Assembly (NCBI RefSeq): GCF_900100755.1
Contig: NZ_FNCI01000004.1
Location: 64,089-128,088 of the forward strand
Source: Onishia taeanensis
GTDB taxonomy: Bacteria; Pseudomonadota; Gammaproteobacteria; Pseudomonadales; Halomonadaceae
DNA: 64,000 nt
Direction of reading: 5' to 3'
In this document: positions 24,602-35,481 of the stretch, in pieces
How the letters are laid out: every line of letters starts with the position of its first letter
Numbering within the stretch: position 1 is the stretch's first letter
Notes under the pieces: generated by a model
What the model was told of the DNA's origin: nothing
Database searches by the model: none
The model's input: only the letters and a program-made list of their open reading frames with translations
Program-made: the position numbers and the translations under genes

Positions 24602-24635
24602 GCACCGAAAAAAGGTGCTTGGCCTCATTAAATCT

Positions 24636-25346
24636 TCACGGCTCGACGGGTGCGGTCTCACCATGCCAGGCAACCGCTACGCCGTTGGGGTATCGCAGAT
24701 CGATGTAGCGAATTTGCGACGCCTCGCTTCCCAATTGACGTCGCCAAGCGGACTCGAGTCGTGCCAGACGCGCATCCCGATCACTGCGACCGAGCATGAT
24801 CCAGACACCGCTACCAAACTGCATGCGCCAGGCTCCTCGAGGTTCGAGGCGCAACTGGCGAATATCGACGCCCAGCGTCGCGAGCTGCTGCTGCAAACGG
24901 TCATAATAGGCGAGCACTTCCGCCCCACTTCCATCCGGACCGGCCAAGTCAGGCAGTCCCTCGGGGGGAGCCACAGAGCCAAAAGCGAAGGGCTCGCCGC
25001 GGGAATTGAGCAGTTCATCGTCGTGCCAGCGTGCCACCGGCTCCTGCTCGAAGAGCTCGAGGGTCAGGGCATCAGGCCAGCGACGCGACACCCTCACCTC
25101 ATCAAGCCAACCGATATCGCGCACGCGCTGACGCAGCTCGCCGAGATCCAATGATAACCAGGATTGCCCTTCGACCAGCGGTGCCAGTTGGTCCCTCAGG
25201 TAGTCGGCGCTAACGTGGTCGAGTTCGCCGCGGATCGACACGCGCTCGATGGGGCGATCCAGCCACAGCCACATCACGCGACCGCCGGCTACCAGCAGCA
25301 CGATAAACAGAATCAGACCCAGCCATGGCCCTCGGGAGCGTTCCAT
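24636..25346 (-). CDS. ftsQ: Cell division protein FtsQ
   Basis: A 236-residue bitopic inner-membrane protein: short cytoplasmic N-terminus, one helix (residues ~9-28, LGLILFIVLLVAGGRVMWLWL split), a POTRA domain (VSIRGELDHVSADYLRDQL onward) and the FtsQ domain to the end. It links FtsL/FtsB to the FtsK-FtsA side of the divisome. It starts six bases after the ddl stop with no obvious ribosome-binding site, which suggests coupling to ddl. Unlike in E. coli, where ftsQ and ftsA touch, 214 bases separate it from ftsA here. Confidence 0.96.
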   Translation of the reverse strand: MERSRGPWLGLILFIVLLVAGGRVMWLWLDRPIERVSIRGELDHVSADYLRDQLAPLVEGQSWLSLDLGELRQRVRDIGWLDEVRVSRRWPDALTLELFEQEPVARWHDDELLNSRGEPFAFGSVAPPEGLPDLAGPDGSGAEVLAYYDRLQQQLATLGVDIRQLRLEPRGAWRMQFGSGVWIMLGRSDRDARLARLESAWRRQLGSEASQIRYIDLRYPNGVAVAWHGETAPVEP

Positions 25347-25352
25347 TGCCGG

Positions 25353-26315
25353 TCAGATTTCCCGCGCAGCGTTAAGGCTGCTTTCGAGAATGCGCAGCAC
25401 CAGTGCATCGAAGCCAACACCTGCATGCGCCGCCGCCTGCGGCACCAAGCTATGATCGGTCATGCCCGGCACGGTATTGACTTCGAGCAGCCAGAACTGC
25501 CCGTCGGCATCACGCATCATATCAACGCGCCCCCACCCCTTAGCGCCGATAGCCTCGAAGGCGCGACGGCTCAAGTCGCCAAGCGCCGCTTCGTCTTCGC
25601 TAGAGAGCCCGCAGGGCAGGTGGTACAGGGTCTCGTTGGAAAGGTACTTCGCCTCGTAGTCATAGAAGCCGCTAGGGACTTCGACCCTGATCGCCGGCAG
25701 CACGCTGTCGCCAAGCAACGACACCGTATACTCAGGCCCTTGAACGAAGCGTTCCGCCATCACGGCCGCATCGAAACGCGAGGCGTCACGGTACGCTGCC
25801 TCGAGGGCTTCGGGGCTCTCGACGATGGAGATGCCAATCGTCGAGCCCTCATGCACCGGCTTGACGATCAACGGCAGACCCAGCGTCTCGCAGACGGACT
25901 GCCAGTCGGAGGCGGCATTCAGGGTCAGACTCTCTGGCGTGGGCAGCCCGGCATTGTGCCAGACGGCCTTGGTGCGCTGCTTGTCCATGCCCAGCGCCGA
26001 GGCCAGTACACCGCTGCCGGTAAAGGGGATCTCGAGCAGCGATAAGGCCCCCTGCAGGGTGCCGTCTTCGCCGACACCGCCGTGCAGGGCGATGAAGACC
26101 CGGTCCGGCGCCAGCGCCTGCAGGCCAGGAAGGCCACTCTCGGCCAGATCATAACCAATCGCATCGACGCCGCTGCGCTTGAGAGAGGCAAGGATTGCAC
26201 TGCCGCTGATTAGCGACACCTCACGTTCGGCGGATGCACCCCCATAAACGACCACCACCCGACCAAAGCGCTCGGCGCCCACGTCTGGCTTCGTCATCAT
26301 TGCATCATTGGTCAT
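25353..26315 (-). CDS. ddl: D-alanine-D-alanine ligase
   Basis: Ddl makes the D-Ala-D-Ala dipeptide added by MurF. The 320-residue ATP-grasp enzyme shows [17 protein letters not shown] at the N-terminus, [14 protein letters not shown] near residue 80, [15 protein letters not shown] (~150), RVDMMRD and [16 protein letters not shown] near residue 275 for metal and substrate binding. It is the DdlB form of the dcw cluster. Its ATG overlaps the murC stop as ATGA (26312-26315). Confidence 0.98.
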   Translation of the reverse strand: MTNDAMMTKPDVGAERFGRVVVVYGGASAEREVSLISGSAILASLKRSGVDAIGYDLAESGLPGLQALAPDRVFIALHGGVGEDGTLQGALSLLEIPFTGSGVLASALGMDKQRTKAVWHNAGLPTPESLTLNAASDWQSVCETLGLPLIVKPVHEGSTIGISIVESPEALEAAYRDASRFDAAVMAERFVQGPEYTVSLLGDSVLPAIRVEVPSGFYDYEAKYLSNETLYHLPCGLSSEDEAALGDLSRRAFEAIGAKGWGRVDMMRDADGQFWLLEVNTVPGMTDHSLVPQAAAHAGVGFDALVLRILESSLNAAREI

Positions 26316-27778
26316 AGCACCACCTTATCGAGCTCGAGGCGTTGTTCGGCGAGACCCAGCGCGATTCCACCGACATCGCCGGCACCCTGGGTGATGAGGA
26401 TATCGTCGGGACGCAGAATGCGCTTGAGCAGGTCGGGCAGTTCCGCCTTGTGCTCGACGAACAGCGGGTCGACCCGGCCACGCTGGCGAATCGAGCCGGC
26501 CAGGGTCTTGCCCTCGGCGCCGGGAATCGGCGTCTCGCCAGCGGCATAAACATCCAGCAATACCAGCGTATCGACCCCAGATAGCACTCGCACGAAGTCC
26601 TCGTACAGGTCACGGGTCCGCGAATAGCGATGCGGCTGATAGACCATCACCAGTCGCCGCTCGGGCCAGCCGGCACGGATCGCCCGAATCACCATGTCCA
26701 CTTCTCGGGGATGGTGGCCGTAATCATCGACCAACATGACCTCGCCCTCACCGCTCGGCGCCGGAAATTCACCATGCACCTGGAAGCGGCGCCCGACGCC
26801 AGCAAAGCTGGCCAGGCCGCTGAGGATAGCGGCGTCGGAGACACCGGCATCGCAGGCAACAGCGATCGCCGCCAGGGCATTGAGGGCATTGTGTTCACCC
26901 GGCATCGCCAGGCGTACCGCCAGCGGCGACTGGCCGTCCGGGCGCAGCGCGGTGAAACGCACTTCACCGGCCTCCTGGACGAACTCGGTGATGCGGTAGT
27001 CGGCGTCTTCGCTGAAGCCGTAAGTGACGAACTGGCGATGCACCTGGCCCAACAGCCCACGCACGTGTTCATCGTCGATGCATAGCACGGCCAAACCGTA
27101 GAAGGGTAGATTGTGCAGAAACTCGACGAAGGTGCCCTTGAGGCGTTCGAAGTCTCCGCCATAGGTGCTCATGTGGTCGGCATCGATGTTGGTGACGATG
27201 GACACCATCGGCTGCAAGTGCAGGAAGGAAGCATCCGATTCGTCGGCCTCGGCGACCAGATAATCACCTTCGCCGAGGCGCGCATTGGTACCAGCGCTGG
27301 TCAGCTTGCCACCAATCACGAAGGTCGGATCCAGCCCGCCCTCGGCCAACAGCGTCGAGGTGATACTGGTGGTCGTGGTCTTGCCATGGGTGCCGGCCAC
27401 CGCGATGCCGTGGCGAAAGCGCATCAGCTCGGCGAGCATCTCGGCGCGACGCACCACCGGCACACGGTGTTCCTGAGCCCAGCGAATCTCGGGGTTCGAC
27501 GGGTCGATGGCGGTGGACACTACCACCACATCGGCCTGCTCGACGTTCTCGGCGGCGTGCCCCAGCGCCACGCGGATGCCGCACTGGCGGAGATGCGCCA
27601 CCACCGTGGATTCCTTCACATCGCTACCGCTGACCTGGTAGCCCTGGTTGACCAGCACCTCGGCGATGCCGCACATGCCGGCGCCGCCGATGCCAACGAA
27701 ATGAATGCGTCGGATGCGACGCATGCCGGGCCCACGGACGTCACCGCCAACCAGCGGGGATTGCTTGCTATCGTTCAC
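26312..27778 (-). CDS. murC: UDP-N-acetylmuramate-L-alanine ligase MurC
   Basis: MurC adds L-alanine to UDP-MurNAc. The 488-residue ligase has the N-terminal Rossmann motif [15 protein letters not shown], the ATP-binding GTHGKTTTT near residue 129, the central-domain [12 protein letters not shown] and [11 protein letters not shown], and the C-terminal [13 protein letters not shown]. Its start overlaps the end of murG by 11 bases. Confidence 0.98.
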   Translation of the reverse strand: MNDSKQSPLVGGDVRGPGMRRIRRIHFVGIGGAGMCGIAEVLVNQGYQVSGSDVKESTVVAHLRQCGIRVALGHAAENVEQADVVVVSTAIDPSNPEIRWAQEHRVPVVRRAEMLAELMRFRHGIAVAGTHGKTTTTSITSTLLAEGGLDPTFVIGGKLTSAGTNARLGEGDYLVAEADESDASFLHLQPMVSIVTNIDADHMSTYGGDFERLKGTFVEFLHNLPFYGLAVLCIDDEHVRGLLGQVHRQFVTYGFSEDADYRITEFVQEAGEVRFTALRPDGQSPLAVRLAMPGEHNALNALAAIAVACDAGVSDAAILSGLASFAGVGRRFQVHGEFPAPSGEGEVMLVDDYGHHPREVDMVIRAIRAGWPERRLVMVYQPHRYSRTRDLYEDFVRVLSGVDTLVLLDVYAAGETPIPGAEGKTLAGSIRQRGRVDPLFVEHKAELPDLLKRILRPDDILITQGAGDVGGIALGLAEQRLELDKVVL

Positions 27779-28856
27779 TGTCTATCTCCATGCAACCAGC
27801 CACCAGGCGATCGACGGCATCCAGCCGAGCATTGGCTCGGGCGCGGCTCGCCATAGTGGCCAGGGTATCGGGGACCAAGAGCGTCTCGAGCCGCGCGGCA
27901 AGCGCGGCCGGCGTCAGCTCGGCCTGAGGCATCAATTCACCGGCGCCGACATCCAGCAGCACCCGGGCATTGGCGGTCTGATGATCATCTACCGCATGCG
28001 GAAAAGGGACCAGCAGCGCAGGCTTGGCCGCCGCTGCCAGCTCGGCCACGGTCAGGGCACCGGCACGACATACCACCAGATCGGCCCAGTCATAGGCTTC
28101 AGCCATGTCGTCGATAAAGGCGCTGACCTCGGCGGTCACGCCCTGCTCGGCATAGCTTTCGCGAGTTGCCGTGTCCTTGTCGCGCCCAGCCTGATGACGC
28201 ACCTCGGGTCTTTGTTCCGCCGCGAGCTTGGCCAACGCCGCCGGTAGCTGATCGTTGAGCGCCTTGGCGCCCAGCGACCCCCCCACCACCAGCAGGCGCA
28301 GCGGGCGGCTGCGCAGCGTGGCCACGTCGCGGGGAGTTTCACCCAGAGCGGCAATATCGGCGCGCACCGGGTTGCCGATCACCTCGGCGCGACCGGGGAA
28401 AGCCCCCGGAAAGGCGGCATAGACCCGTCGCGCTAGCCGCGAAAGCGCCTTGTTGGTCATGCCTGCCACGGCATTCTGTTCGTGGATCAGCAGCGGACAG
28501 CGGGTCAGCCAGGCGGCCAGGCCGCCCGGGCCGCTGGCAAAACCGCCCATTCCCACCACAAGGTCCGGCTTGAAACGGGCGATCACGCCCCTGGCCTGCC
28601 AGATGGCCCGGCTCAGCCGCCAGGGGGCCGACAGCCAACCCGCCGGCCCGTTGCCGCGCAGGCCGGCGATGTCGATATGGTGAAGAGCAATGCCGGCCTC
28701 GGGGACCAGGCGATTCTCGATACCCCGCGGGCTGCCAAGCCATTCGACGCGCACGCCACGGGCTTCGAGGCCGCGGGCCAGCGACAGTGCCGGAATCACA
28801 TGCCCGCCGGTGCCGCCGGCCATGATCAGCACCCGCTCAAGTCTTGATTCAGTCAC
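27768..28856 (-). CDS. murG: Lipid II-forming N-acetylglucosaminyltransferase MurG
   Basis: MurG transfers GlcNAc from UDP-GlcNAc to lipid I at the cytoplasmic membrane face. The 362-residue GT-B enzyme has the N-terminal glycine loop [26 protein letters not shown], the second glycine motif [12 protein letters not shown] near residue 192 and the sugar-nucleotide loop [15 protein letters not shown] near 265. The start is GTG at 28856, overlapping the ftsW stop by 8 bases. Confidence 0.98.
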   Translation of the reverse strand: MTESRLERVLIMAGGTGGHVIPALSLARGLEARGVRVEWLGSPRGIENRLVPEAGIALHHIDIAGLRGNGPAGWLSAPWRLSRAIWQARGVIARFKPDLVVGMGGFASGPGGLAAWLTRCPLLIHEQNAVAGMTNKALSRLARRVYAAFPGAFPGRAEVIGNPVRADIAALGETPRDVATLRSRPLRLLVVGGSLGAKALNDQLPAALAKLAAEQRPEVRHQAGRDKDTATRESYAEQGVTAEVSAFIDDMAEAYDWADLVVCRAGALTVAELAAAAKPALLVPFPHAVDDHQTANARVLLDVGAGELMPQAELTPAALAARLETLLVPDTLATMASRARANARLDAVDRLVAGCMEIDSER

Positions 28857-30090
28857 GCGCGCTCTCCCTGCGGGTCGGTGTCTGGTTGGGCTTGGCCCTG
28901 CTCGACGAGGACGTCTTGTTCGACGTGGACTTGGGTGCCGTCGGGCTCGCTCGGCGCACGGCCTGGCGAGTCTCGATATCGACCCTGAGCAGCAGCGCCA
29001 CCATGACAGCGCTGATCACCAGGCTCGAGCCGCCGTAGCTCAGTAGCGGCAGGGTCAGACCCTTGGTCGGCAGCATGCCGGTACTCACCGAGATATTGAT
29101 AAAGGCCTGGGCGCCGATAATCAGGGCAATACCGTAGCTGAGATAAGCAGCGAACGGCAATTTGGCAAGCTCTGCGCGCCGGCCCACCGCCAGCGCCCGG
29201 ATGACCAGCAGCGCGAAAAGCCCGACCACCGTGATGGCGCCAATCAAGCCCAGCTCTTCGGCAATGACCGCGAAAACGAAATCGGTATGTGCCTCCGGCA
29301 GATAGAAGAGCTTTTGTACGCTGTTACCCAGCCCCAGGCCAAACCAATGGCCACGGCCATAGGCGATCAGCGCTTGAGTCAGCTGGTAGCCGCTGGCGAA
29401 CTGGTCCGCCCAGGGGTCCGAAAAGCTGGTCAGCCTCGCCATGCGGTAGGGTTCGGCGATGGCCAGCAGAAGCCCAAGCCCCGCCAACAGCACCAAGAGC
29501 AGCAGAAAGCGCCACATCGGTGCTCCCGCCATTAGCAGCATGCCCATCACGCAGCCGGTGATCACCACCACCGAGCCATAGTCGGGCTCGAGAATCAGCA
29601 GAAAGGCGATCACGCCCGTCACCAGCAAGGGCCGCAGGAAGGCACCCCAGGTCTTGCGTACCATCGGCAAGAAGCGCTCGAGATAGCCGGCCATGTAGGC
29701 GATCATGCACAGCTTGGCGATCTCGGAGGGCTGCAAGTTGAGAGGCAAACCGGGGATCGATAGCCAGCGGGTACTGCCGTTGACCTCACGGCCGACGATA
29801 AGCACCACCAGCAATAAAAAGACGGCGACGCCCAACAGCAATTGGCCATTGACCCGCCACCAGCCCAGCGGCACCCACAGCACCGCATAGCCCACCGCGA
29901 TCGCCATGACCACGAAGAGTCCATGGCGAATGCTGAAGTAGAAGGGATTACCGGTAAGCCCCGACGCGACTTCACTGGACGCCGAGGTGACCATCACCCA
30001 GCCCACCAACATCAGCGATAGGGCCGACAGCAACAACCAACCATCGAAGGGCTGGTGTGCGGTGGACAAGCGCTCGCGAAGCCCTTTCAT
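28849..30090 (-). CDS. ftsW: Septal peptidoglycan polymerase FtsW
   Basis: FtsW is a SEDS glycosyltransferase that polymerises lipid II at the septum with FtsI. The 413-residue protein has about ten membrane helices and the family signatures WLSIPGLPLNLQPSEIAK near residue 115 and TGMLPTKGLTLPLLSYGGSS near 325. The cytoplasmic C-terminal tail is polar and rich in Ser/Lys/Arg. It overlaps murD and murG. Confidence 0.97.
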   Translation of the reverse strand: MKGLRERLSTAHQPFDGWLLLSALSLMLVGWVMVTSASSEVASGLTGNPFYFSIRHGLFVVMAIAVGYAVLWVPLGWWRVNGQLLLGVAVFLLLVVLIVGREVNGSTRWLSIPGLPLNLQPSEIAKLCMIAYMAGYLERFLPMVRKTWGAFLRPLLVTGVIAFLLILEPDYGSVVVITGCVMGMLLMAGAPMWRFLLLLVLLAGLGLLLAIAEPYRMARLTSFSDPWADQFASGYQLTQALIAYGRGHWFGLGLGNSVQKLFYLPEAHTDFVFAVIAEELGLIGAITVVGLFALLVIRALAVGRRAELAKLPFAAYLSYGIALIIGAQAFINISVSTGMLPTKGLTLPLLSYGGSSLVISAVMVALLLRVDIETRQAVRRASPTAPKSTSNKTSSSSRAKPNQTPTRRESARD

Positions 30091-31469
30091 TCGCCCTCTC
30101 CCAGCGTCGTCAGCACCCAGTCACGGAAGGCATCTCCGCGGGCCATGTAGTTGGGGAACTGATCGAGGCTCGCACAGGCCGGCGACAGCAGTACCGCATC
30201 CCCGGGCCGGGCAACCGTATGCGCCCGCTTCAGGGCAGAGACCAGATCATCGACTCGGGTCACGGTTACGCTCTCGTCCAGCGCCGCCGCCAAACGCTCG
30301 GCATCGGCGCCAAACACCACCACTTCACGAGCATACCGGGAAAGCGGTGCGGCCAGAGGAGAAAAATCGGCCCCCTTGCCCACGCCACCTGCCAATAGCA
30401 CCAGGCGACCCTCGAGTGTCGGTCCCAGGCCGCCGATGGCCGCCAGGGTGGCGCCCACATTGGTGCCCTTGGAATCATTGATCCAGAGGATGTCATTGGC
30501 CTTGGCTACCAGTTCGCCGCGGTGGGCAAGCCCAGCGAAACGCTCGAGCACGGTGCGCATGGCCACAAGCGGCAGTCCCAGGCGCTTGCCCATGGCCATC
30601 GCGGCCAGGGCGTTGGCCTGATTGTGACGTCCGGGCAAGCGCACGGCGGCAGCCGGCATCAGAGGGATGTCGCCATGCATCAGCCAGGGCGCAGGGCCCT
30701 GGCCGTCATCATGGGGCGCAATCCCCCAGTCATCACCGGCCGGCGCCCCGATCGTGAAGCGATCCAGTGCCGGCAGCACAGACTCAGGCCAGGTCATGGA
30801 ATCATCGGCGTTGACGACGCCATGCGCCGCCCCGCGGAAGATCGCCAGTTTGGCGGCGCGATAGCCCGCCATATCGCCATGGCGATCCAGGTGATCTTCG
30901 CAAAGATTGAGAAAGGCCGCCGTCTCGGCGCCGAGCCAAGGCGTGGTTTCGAGCTGGAAGCTCGACAGCTCCAGCACGTAGAGCTCGGCATCGGGCACCT
31001 CTGCCAACAGATCCAGCGCCGGCGTGCCCAGGTTACCGCCCACCGCGACGCACCTGCCGGCCTCCAGGGCCATATCGCCGAGCAAGGTGGTCACGGTGGA
31101 CTTGGCGTTGGCGCCGGTAATGGCGGCGATCGGCGCACGGGCGGCACGCACGAAGAGCGCAATCTCGCCGACCAGGAGCGGCCGCCCGTCCTGATCGACG
31201 GCCGAAAGCGACGGCAGGCCCGGGGTTTTCGGGTCGACGCCAGGGCTCAGCACCACTTCGGTGGCCGCCGACATGTCGAGCGCGTCGAGCGGCCCGCAGT
31301 GGATAGCCACGCCAGGATGCTCCGCTCGCACGGCATCGAGGCCGGGCGGGACGTCACGGGTATCGGCCATCATGAAGGGAGTGCCCAGACGCGACAGATG
31401 GCGAGCGATGGCGCGGCCCGACACGCCGAGCCCCACCACCAGGGTCACCCCCTTGGGGACCACAACCAT
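30087..31469 (-). CDS. murD: UDP-N-acetylmuramoylalanine-D-glutamate ligase MurD
   Basis: MurD adds D-glutamate to UDP-MurNAc-L-Ala. The 460-residue protein starts with LVVGLGVSGRAIARHL, has the P-loop as AITGANAKSTVTTLLGD near residue 120 (Ala-Lys-Ser in place of Gly-Lys-Ser, as in pseudomonad MurD), NLCEDHLDRHGD, the Lys region NDSKGTNVGATLAA, and LLSPACASLDQFPNY at the end. It overlaps ftsW by ATGA and mraY by one base. Confidence 0.97.
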   Translation of the reverse strand: MVVVPKGVTLVVGLGVSGRAIARHLSRLGTPFMMADTRDVPPGLDAVRAEHPGVAIHCGPLDALDMSAATEVVLSPGVDPKTPGLPSLSAVDQDGRPLLVGEIALFVRAARAPIAAITGANAKSTVTTLLGDMALEAGRCVAVGGNLGTPALDLLAEVPDAELYVLELSSFQLETTPWLGAETAAFLNLCEDHLDRHGDMAGYRAAKLAIFRGAAHGVVNADDSMTWPESVLPALDRFTIGAPAGDDWGIAPHDDGQGPAPWLMHGDIPLMPAAAVRLPGRHNQANALAAMAMGKRLGLPLVAMRTVLERFAGLAHRGELVAKANDILWINDSKGTNVGATLAAIGGLGPTLEGRLVLLAGGVGKGADFSPLAAPLSRYAREVVVFGADAERLAAALDESVTVTRVDDLVSALKRAHTVARPGDAVLLSPACASLDQFPNYMARGDAFRDWVLTTLGEGE

Positions 31470-32551
31470 CAGCGCACCTTCAGCGTCGCGAGTCCCATCA
31501 GCACCAGCACCACGGTGATGATCCAGAAGCGCACGATCACCCGCGGCTCGGGCCAGCCCTTGAGCTCGAAGTGATGGTGCAGAGGCGCCATGCGGAAGAT
31601 GCGCCGCCCGGTGAGCTTGTAGGAACCGACCTGCAGAATCACCGACACCGTCTCCATGACGAAGACACCGCCCATGATGAACAGCACGATCTCCTGGCGC
31701 ACGATCACCGCCACGACGCCCAGCGCCGCGCCAAGTGCCAGGGCGCCCACGTCACCCATGAAGACCTGGGCCGGATAGGTGTTGAACCACAAAAAGCCGA
31801 GACCGGCACCGGCAATCGTGCCGCAGAACACGGCGAGCTCACCGGCACCGGGAATCAGCGGGATATGCAGGTAGTTCGCGAAAACGGTGTTGCCGCTGGC
31901 GTAGGCGAATACGGAAAGGCCCATGGCTACCAGCACGGTGGGCATGATCGCTAGGCCGTCCAGGCCGTCGGTCAGGTTGACGGCATTGGAGCTGCCGACG
32001 ATCACCAGATAGGTCAGCACCACGAAGAACAGCCCCAGCGGCACCACCACATCCTTGAACAGCGGCACGATCAGGCTGGTCTCGACCGGGCTCGCCGCCG
32101 TCAGATAGAGCAGGACCGCGGCGCCCAGGCCAATCACCGACTGCCAGAAGTACTTCCAGCGGGCCGGCAGACCCCGGGGATTCTTCTCGACCACCTTGCG
32201 GAAGTCATCGACCCAGCCGATAGCGCCGAAGCCCAGGGTGACGCCGAGCACAATCCAGACATAGTGATTGGTCAGATCGCCCCACAGCAGGGTGCTGACC
32301 GCCATCGCCATCAGGATCATCGCCCCGCCCATGGTGGGCGTGCCGGCCTTGGACAGGTGGGACTGCGGGCCATCGTCACGCACCGCCTGACCGATCTGGC
32401 GCTCGACCAGACGACGGATCATCATCGGCCCCAACCACAGGCACAGCAGCAGGGCCGTCAAGGTCCCCAGAATCATGCGCAGGGTCAAGTAACTGAAGAC
32501 GTTGAAGACGTTATTGTAATGCGCCAGTAGCTCGGCAAGAAAAAGCAGCAT
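31469..32551 (-). CDS. mraY: Phospho-MurNAc-pentapeptide translocase MraY
   Basis: MraY makes lipid I by moving phospho-MurNAc-pentapeptide to undecaprenyl phosphate in the inner membrane. The 360-residue protein has ten membrane helices and the active-site motifs GWVDDFRKV near residue 117, [13 protein letters not shown] near 190, and [11 protein letters not shown] near 325. Its TGA overlaps the murD ATG by one base, and it follows murF after 9 bases. Confidence 0.98.
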   Translation of the reverse strand: MLLFLAELLAHYNNVFNVFSYLTLRMILGTLTALLLCLWLGPMMIRRLVERQIGQAVRDDGPQSHLSKAGTPTMGGAMILMAMAVSTLLWGDLTNHYVWIVLGVTLGFGAIGWVDDFRKVVEKNPRGLPARWKYFWQSVIGLGAAVLLYLTAASPVETSLIVPLFKDVVVPLGLFFVVLTYLVIVGSSNAVNLTDGLDGLAIMPTVLVAMGLSVFAYASGNTVFANYLHIPLIPGAGELAVFCGTIAGAGLGFLWFNTYPAQVFMGDVGALALGAALGVVAVIVRQEIVLFIMGGVFVMETVSVILQVGSYKLTGRRIFRMAPLHHHFELKGWPEPRVIVRFWIITVVLVLMGLATLKVR

Positions 32552-32560
32552 GGGTCGCGT

Positions 32561-33931
32561 TCACCTTGATGCATCCAGGCGCAGCTCGGCAATCAGACGT
32601 TCCATGCCGGCGCTGCGCGAGCCCTTGACCAGTACGCTGGCCCCGGGCGGAAGATGGTTGTGGGCATGGCGTGCAAGCGCCTGCCAATCATTGAAATGAC
32701 ACCCGCCTTCACCGAAGGCCTGGCTCGCCGGCTCGGCCGGCGCGCCCAGAGTGCCGAGGAAGTCGATCCCTCGTTCCCGCGCATGGCGTCCAATGTCGGC
32801 ATGCAGCCGCTCGGACGCCGTTCCCAGTTCACCCATGGCCCCCAGCAGACACCAGCGGGGGCCCGGTAGCTCGGCCAGCAGGTCTATCGCCGCCTTCACC
32901 GCACCGGGGTTGGCATTATACGTATCGTCGAGCAAACGTGAATCGCGGATTCCCGGCACCACCATCAGGCGACCGGGCATCGGCATTGCCGCTGACAGGC
33001 CCGCCATCAGCGAAGCCACATCGAGCCCCATGGCCAGGGCGGCCGCTGCGGCCGCCAAGGCGTTGGCCACATTATGACGTCCAAGCAGCCCAAGCTGCAC
33101 GCGACCCAGCGAGCGCCCATCAACGAGCAGCGTGAACGCATAGCGCCCCTGGTCATCGCATAGCAGATCGGATGCCCGAACCCGCGCGCCTTCCCCGAAG
33201 CCGAAATCCAGCACCTCGCGGGGCTCGGCCAGGCGACGCCACAGCGGATAGAAGACATCGTCGCGATTGAGCACGGCCACCCCGTCGGCGCCGAGGCCAG
33301 AGAGGATTTCGGCCTTGGCCTGGGCGATATATCCCATGCCACCGAACTCGCCCACATGGGCGCCGGTGACGTTGGTAATCACCGCCACCTGAGGTGCTGC
33401 CAGGAGCGTCGTCCAGGCGATCTCACCGAGATGATTGGCGCCCAGCTCGAGCACCGCATGGCGATGTTCGGGGGTGAGGCCCAGCAGGGTCAGCGGTGCG
33501 CCAATGTCATTGTTGAGGTTACCGCGGGTCGCGAGCCCCTTGCCGCCTGCCGAAAGCAGCGTGGCCAGCAGCTCCTTGACCGTGGTCTTGCCGCTGTTGC
33601 CGGTCACGGCCACCAGCGGCCCGCCCCAGGCCTGGCGGCGAGCCTTGGCCAGCACGCCCAGCGCCAGCCGGGTATCGGCGACCACGAGCTGGGGCAGCGG
33701 GTCTTCGACCGGCCGTGACACCACCGCGGCCAGCGCCCCGGCTTCCCGGGCCTTGGCAAGATAATCATGAGCATCGAAACGCTCACCGACCAGCGCCACT
33801 AGCACCTGACCCGGCGCCAGCGCCCGGGTATCGGTGGTGATGCCGGCCACCTTTGACTCAGGCTCGACCGGACAGGGCGTGCCCAACAGCTCGGCAAGCG
33901 CACCCAGTGTCTCTAGGCCAGCGCCGCTCAT
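32561..33931 (-). CDS. murF: UDP-MurNAc-tripeptide-D-Ala-D-Ala ligase MurF
   Basis: MurF adds the D-Ala-D-Ala dipeptide to complete the stem peptide. The 456-residue ligase contains VAVTGNSGKTTVKELLA near residue 108, LELGANHLGEIA, GRHNVANALAAAA and LDDTYNANPGAVKAAIDLL (~335). Its stop is nine bases before mraY, and its ATG overlaps the murE stop as ATGA. Confidence 0.98.
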   Translation of the reverse strand: MSGAGLETLGALAELLGTPCPVEPESKVAGITTDTRALAPGQVLVALVGERFDAHDYLAKAREAGALAAVVSRPVEDPLPQLVVADTRLALGVLAKARRQAWGGPLVAVTGNSGKTTVKELLATLLSAGGKGLATRGNLNNDIGAPLTLLGLTPEHRHAVLELGANHLGEIAWTTLLAAPQVAVITNVTGAHVGEFGGMGYIAQAKAEILSGLGADGVAVLNRDDVFYPLWRRLAEPREVLDFGFGEGARVRASDLLCDDQGRYAFTLLVDGRSLGRVQLGLLGRHNVANALAAAAAALAMGLDVASLMAGLSAAMPMPGRLMVVPGIRDSRLLDDTYNANPGAVKAAIDLLAELPGPRWCLLGAMGELGTASERLHADIGRHARERGIDFLGTLGAPAEPASQAFGEGGCHFNDWQALARHAHNHLPPGASVLVKGSRSAGMERLIAELRLDASR

Positions 33932-35466
33932 GAGCGCGACTCCGGCGCCGCATCCCCGGGCAAGCTCGCCAGGGCATCCAAGGCATTGCCGACCTCTTCG
34001 ACATCGGAGAAGTCATGGCGCACGCCAGCAATTTCCTGGTACGTCTCGTGCCCCTTGCCGGCGATGAGTATCACGTCGTCCGGACCAGCGGCCTCGAGAC
34101 AGGCGCGAATCGCCGCGCGACGCCCATCGATACACCAGGCCACGTCGCGCTGAGCCGGTTCGAGCCCCTCGAGGATCTGAGCCCGGATCGTTGCCGCCTC
34201 TTCGCCTCGCGGGTTGTCGTCGGTGATCACCAGGCGGTCAGCGTGGGCAGCGGCCGCGCGAGCCATCAGCGGCCGCTTGCCGCGATCACGATCACCGCCG
34301 CAGCCAAACAGGCACCACAGCTGGCCGGACTTGCCCAGGTGTGCCCGCAGCGCGGCCAGGGCATTGTCCAGCGCATCCGGCGTATGGGCGTAATCGATCA
34401 CCACCGACGGCTGACCGGGACGGGTGAGCAGCTGCATGCGCCCCGGCACCGGGGTCAGCTTGCCTGCGGCCACGCTGATATCTTCAAGGGATTCGCCGAG
34501 GCCATAGAGGGTGGCCATCGCCAGCAGGACGTTATCCAGGTTGAAGCGTCCCATCAGTGACAGCGCCAGCGCGAACTCCCCGTCCGGGCTGGCGATCAGG
34601 GCGCGCTGGCCGTCGGGACGCGGTTCCCAGTCGAGCACCCTGAAGGTGGTGGCCTCATCCTTGCCGGCGGCCAGCACCCGCACGCCCTTGGGCAGTCCGG
34701 CCAGCATCAGCCTCGCCAGCGAATCATCGCCGTTGACCACGGCCAGTTCGAGCTCCGAGCGCTTGAAGAGCCTTGCCTTGGCGGCGGCATAATCGGCCAT
34801 GCCGCTGTGATAATCCAGGTGATCACGGCTCAGGTTGGTGAACACCGCGGCCTGCACCCGACAGCCCTCGAGGCGCTGCTGATCGAGGGCATGAGACGAC
34901 ACTTCCATGGCCACCCGATCAATGCCCTGGGCGGCCATCTCACCCAGGCTCTCCTGCAGCGCCAGCGGGCCTGGCGTCGTCAGGCCGCTATCCGCCAGAG
35001 CCCCGGGACGACCGCTGCCCAGCGTGCCGATCAGCCCGCAGGAACGACCGATCGCCTCGCTCAGGGCGGCGATATAGTGCGTCACCGAGCTCTTGCCATT
35101 GGTGCCGGTGACGCCGATCAGCTGCTGTTCCTCGGGCACCTGGAACAGCGCCCGGCCGAGCTCGCCCACGCAGTGCCTGAGGCCTGTCAGCATCAGCACC
35201 CGAGGCTCATCGGCCTTCTCGAAAGAAGGCGATTCGGCATCGTCATGGCAAAGCACCAGCGCGGCGCCGGCCTCGAGCGCCTGGGCCAGGTAATCACGGC
35301 CATCGACATGCACACCGGGCAGCGCAATGAAGACGTCGCCCGGGGTCACGCGCCGGCTATCCTGGACCAGCCGGCGCGGCCCCTCGGGCTGAGCGGGAAG
35401 CGAGCTGGTAATGCCGGGCCAGAAGTCCTCAAGGCTGGTGAGGAGTCGCGAGTTATCGACCTGCAT
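33928..35466 (-). CDS. murE: UDP-MurNAc-Ala-Glu:meso-diaminopimelate ligase MurE
   Basis: MurE adds the third stem-peptide residue. The 512-residue protein has the P-loop GVTGTNGKSSVTHY near residue 118 and, in the C-terminal domain, ITDDNPRGEEAATIR; the DNPR motif is the recognised determinant for meso-diaminopimelate rather than lysine. AMEVSSHALDQ and GRFNLDNVLLAMA are also present. GGAG lies 8 bases before the ATG, 15 bases after ftsI. Confidence 0.98.
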   Translation of the reverse strand: MQVDNSRLLTSLEDFWPGITSSLPAQPEGPRRLVQDSRRVTPGDVFIALPGVHVDGRDYLAQALEAGAALVLCHDDAESPSFEKADEPRVLMLTGLRHCVGELGRALFQVPEEQQLIGVTGTNGKSSVTHYIAALSEAIGRSCGLIGTLGSGRPGALADSGLTTPGPLALQESLGEMAAQGIDRVAMEVSSHALDQQRLEGCRVQAAVFTNLSRDHLDYHSGMADYAAAKARLFKRSELELAVVNGDDSLARLMLAGLPKGVRVLAAGKDEATTFRVLDWEPRPDGQRALIASPDGEFALALSLMGRFNLDNVLLAMATLYGLGESLEDISVAAGKLTPVPGRMQLLTRPGQPSVVIDYAHTPDALDNALAALRAHLGKSGQLWCLFGCGGDRDRGKRPLMARAAAAHADRLVITDDNPRGEEAATIRAQILEGLEPAQRDVAWCIDGRRAAIRACLEAAGPDDVILIAGKGHETYQEIAGVRHDFSDVEEVGNALDALASLPGDAAPESRS

Positions 35467-35481
35467 GCGTGTCTCCAGGAA

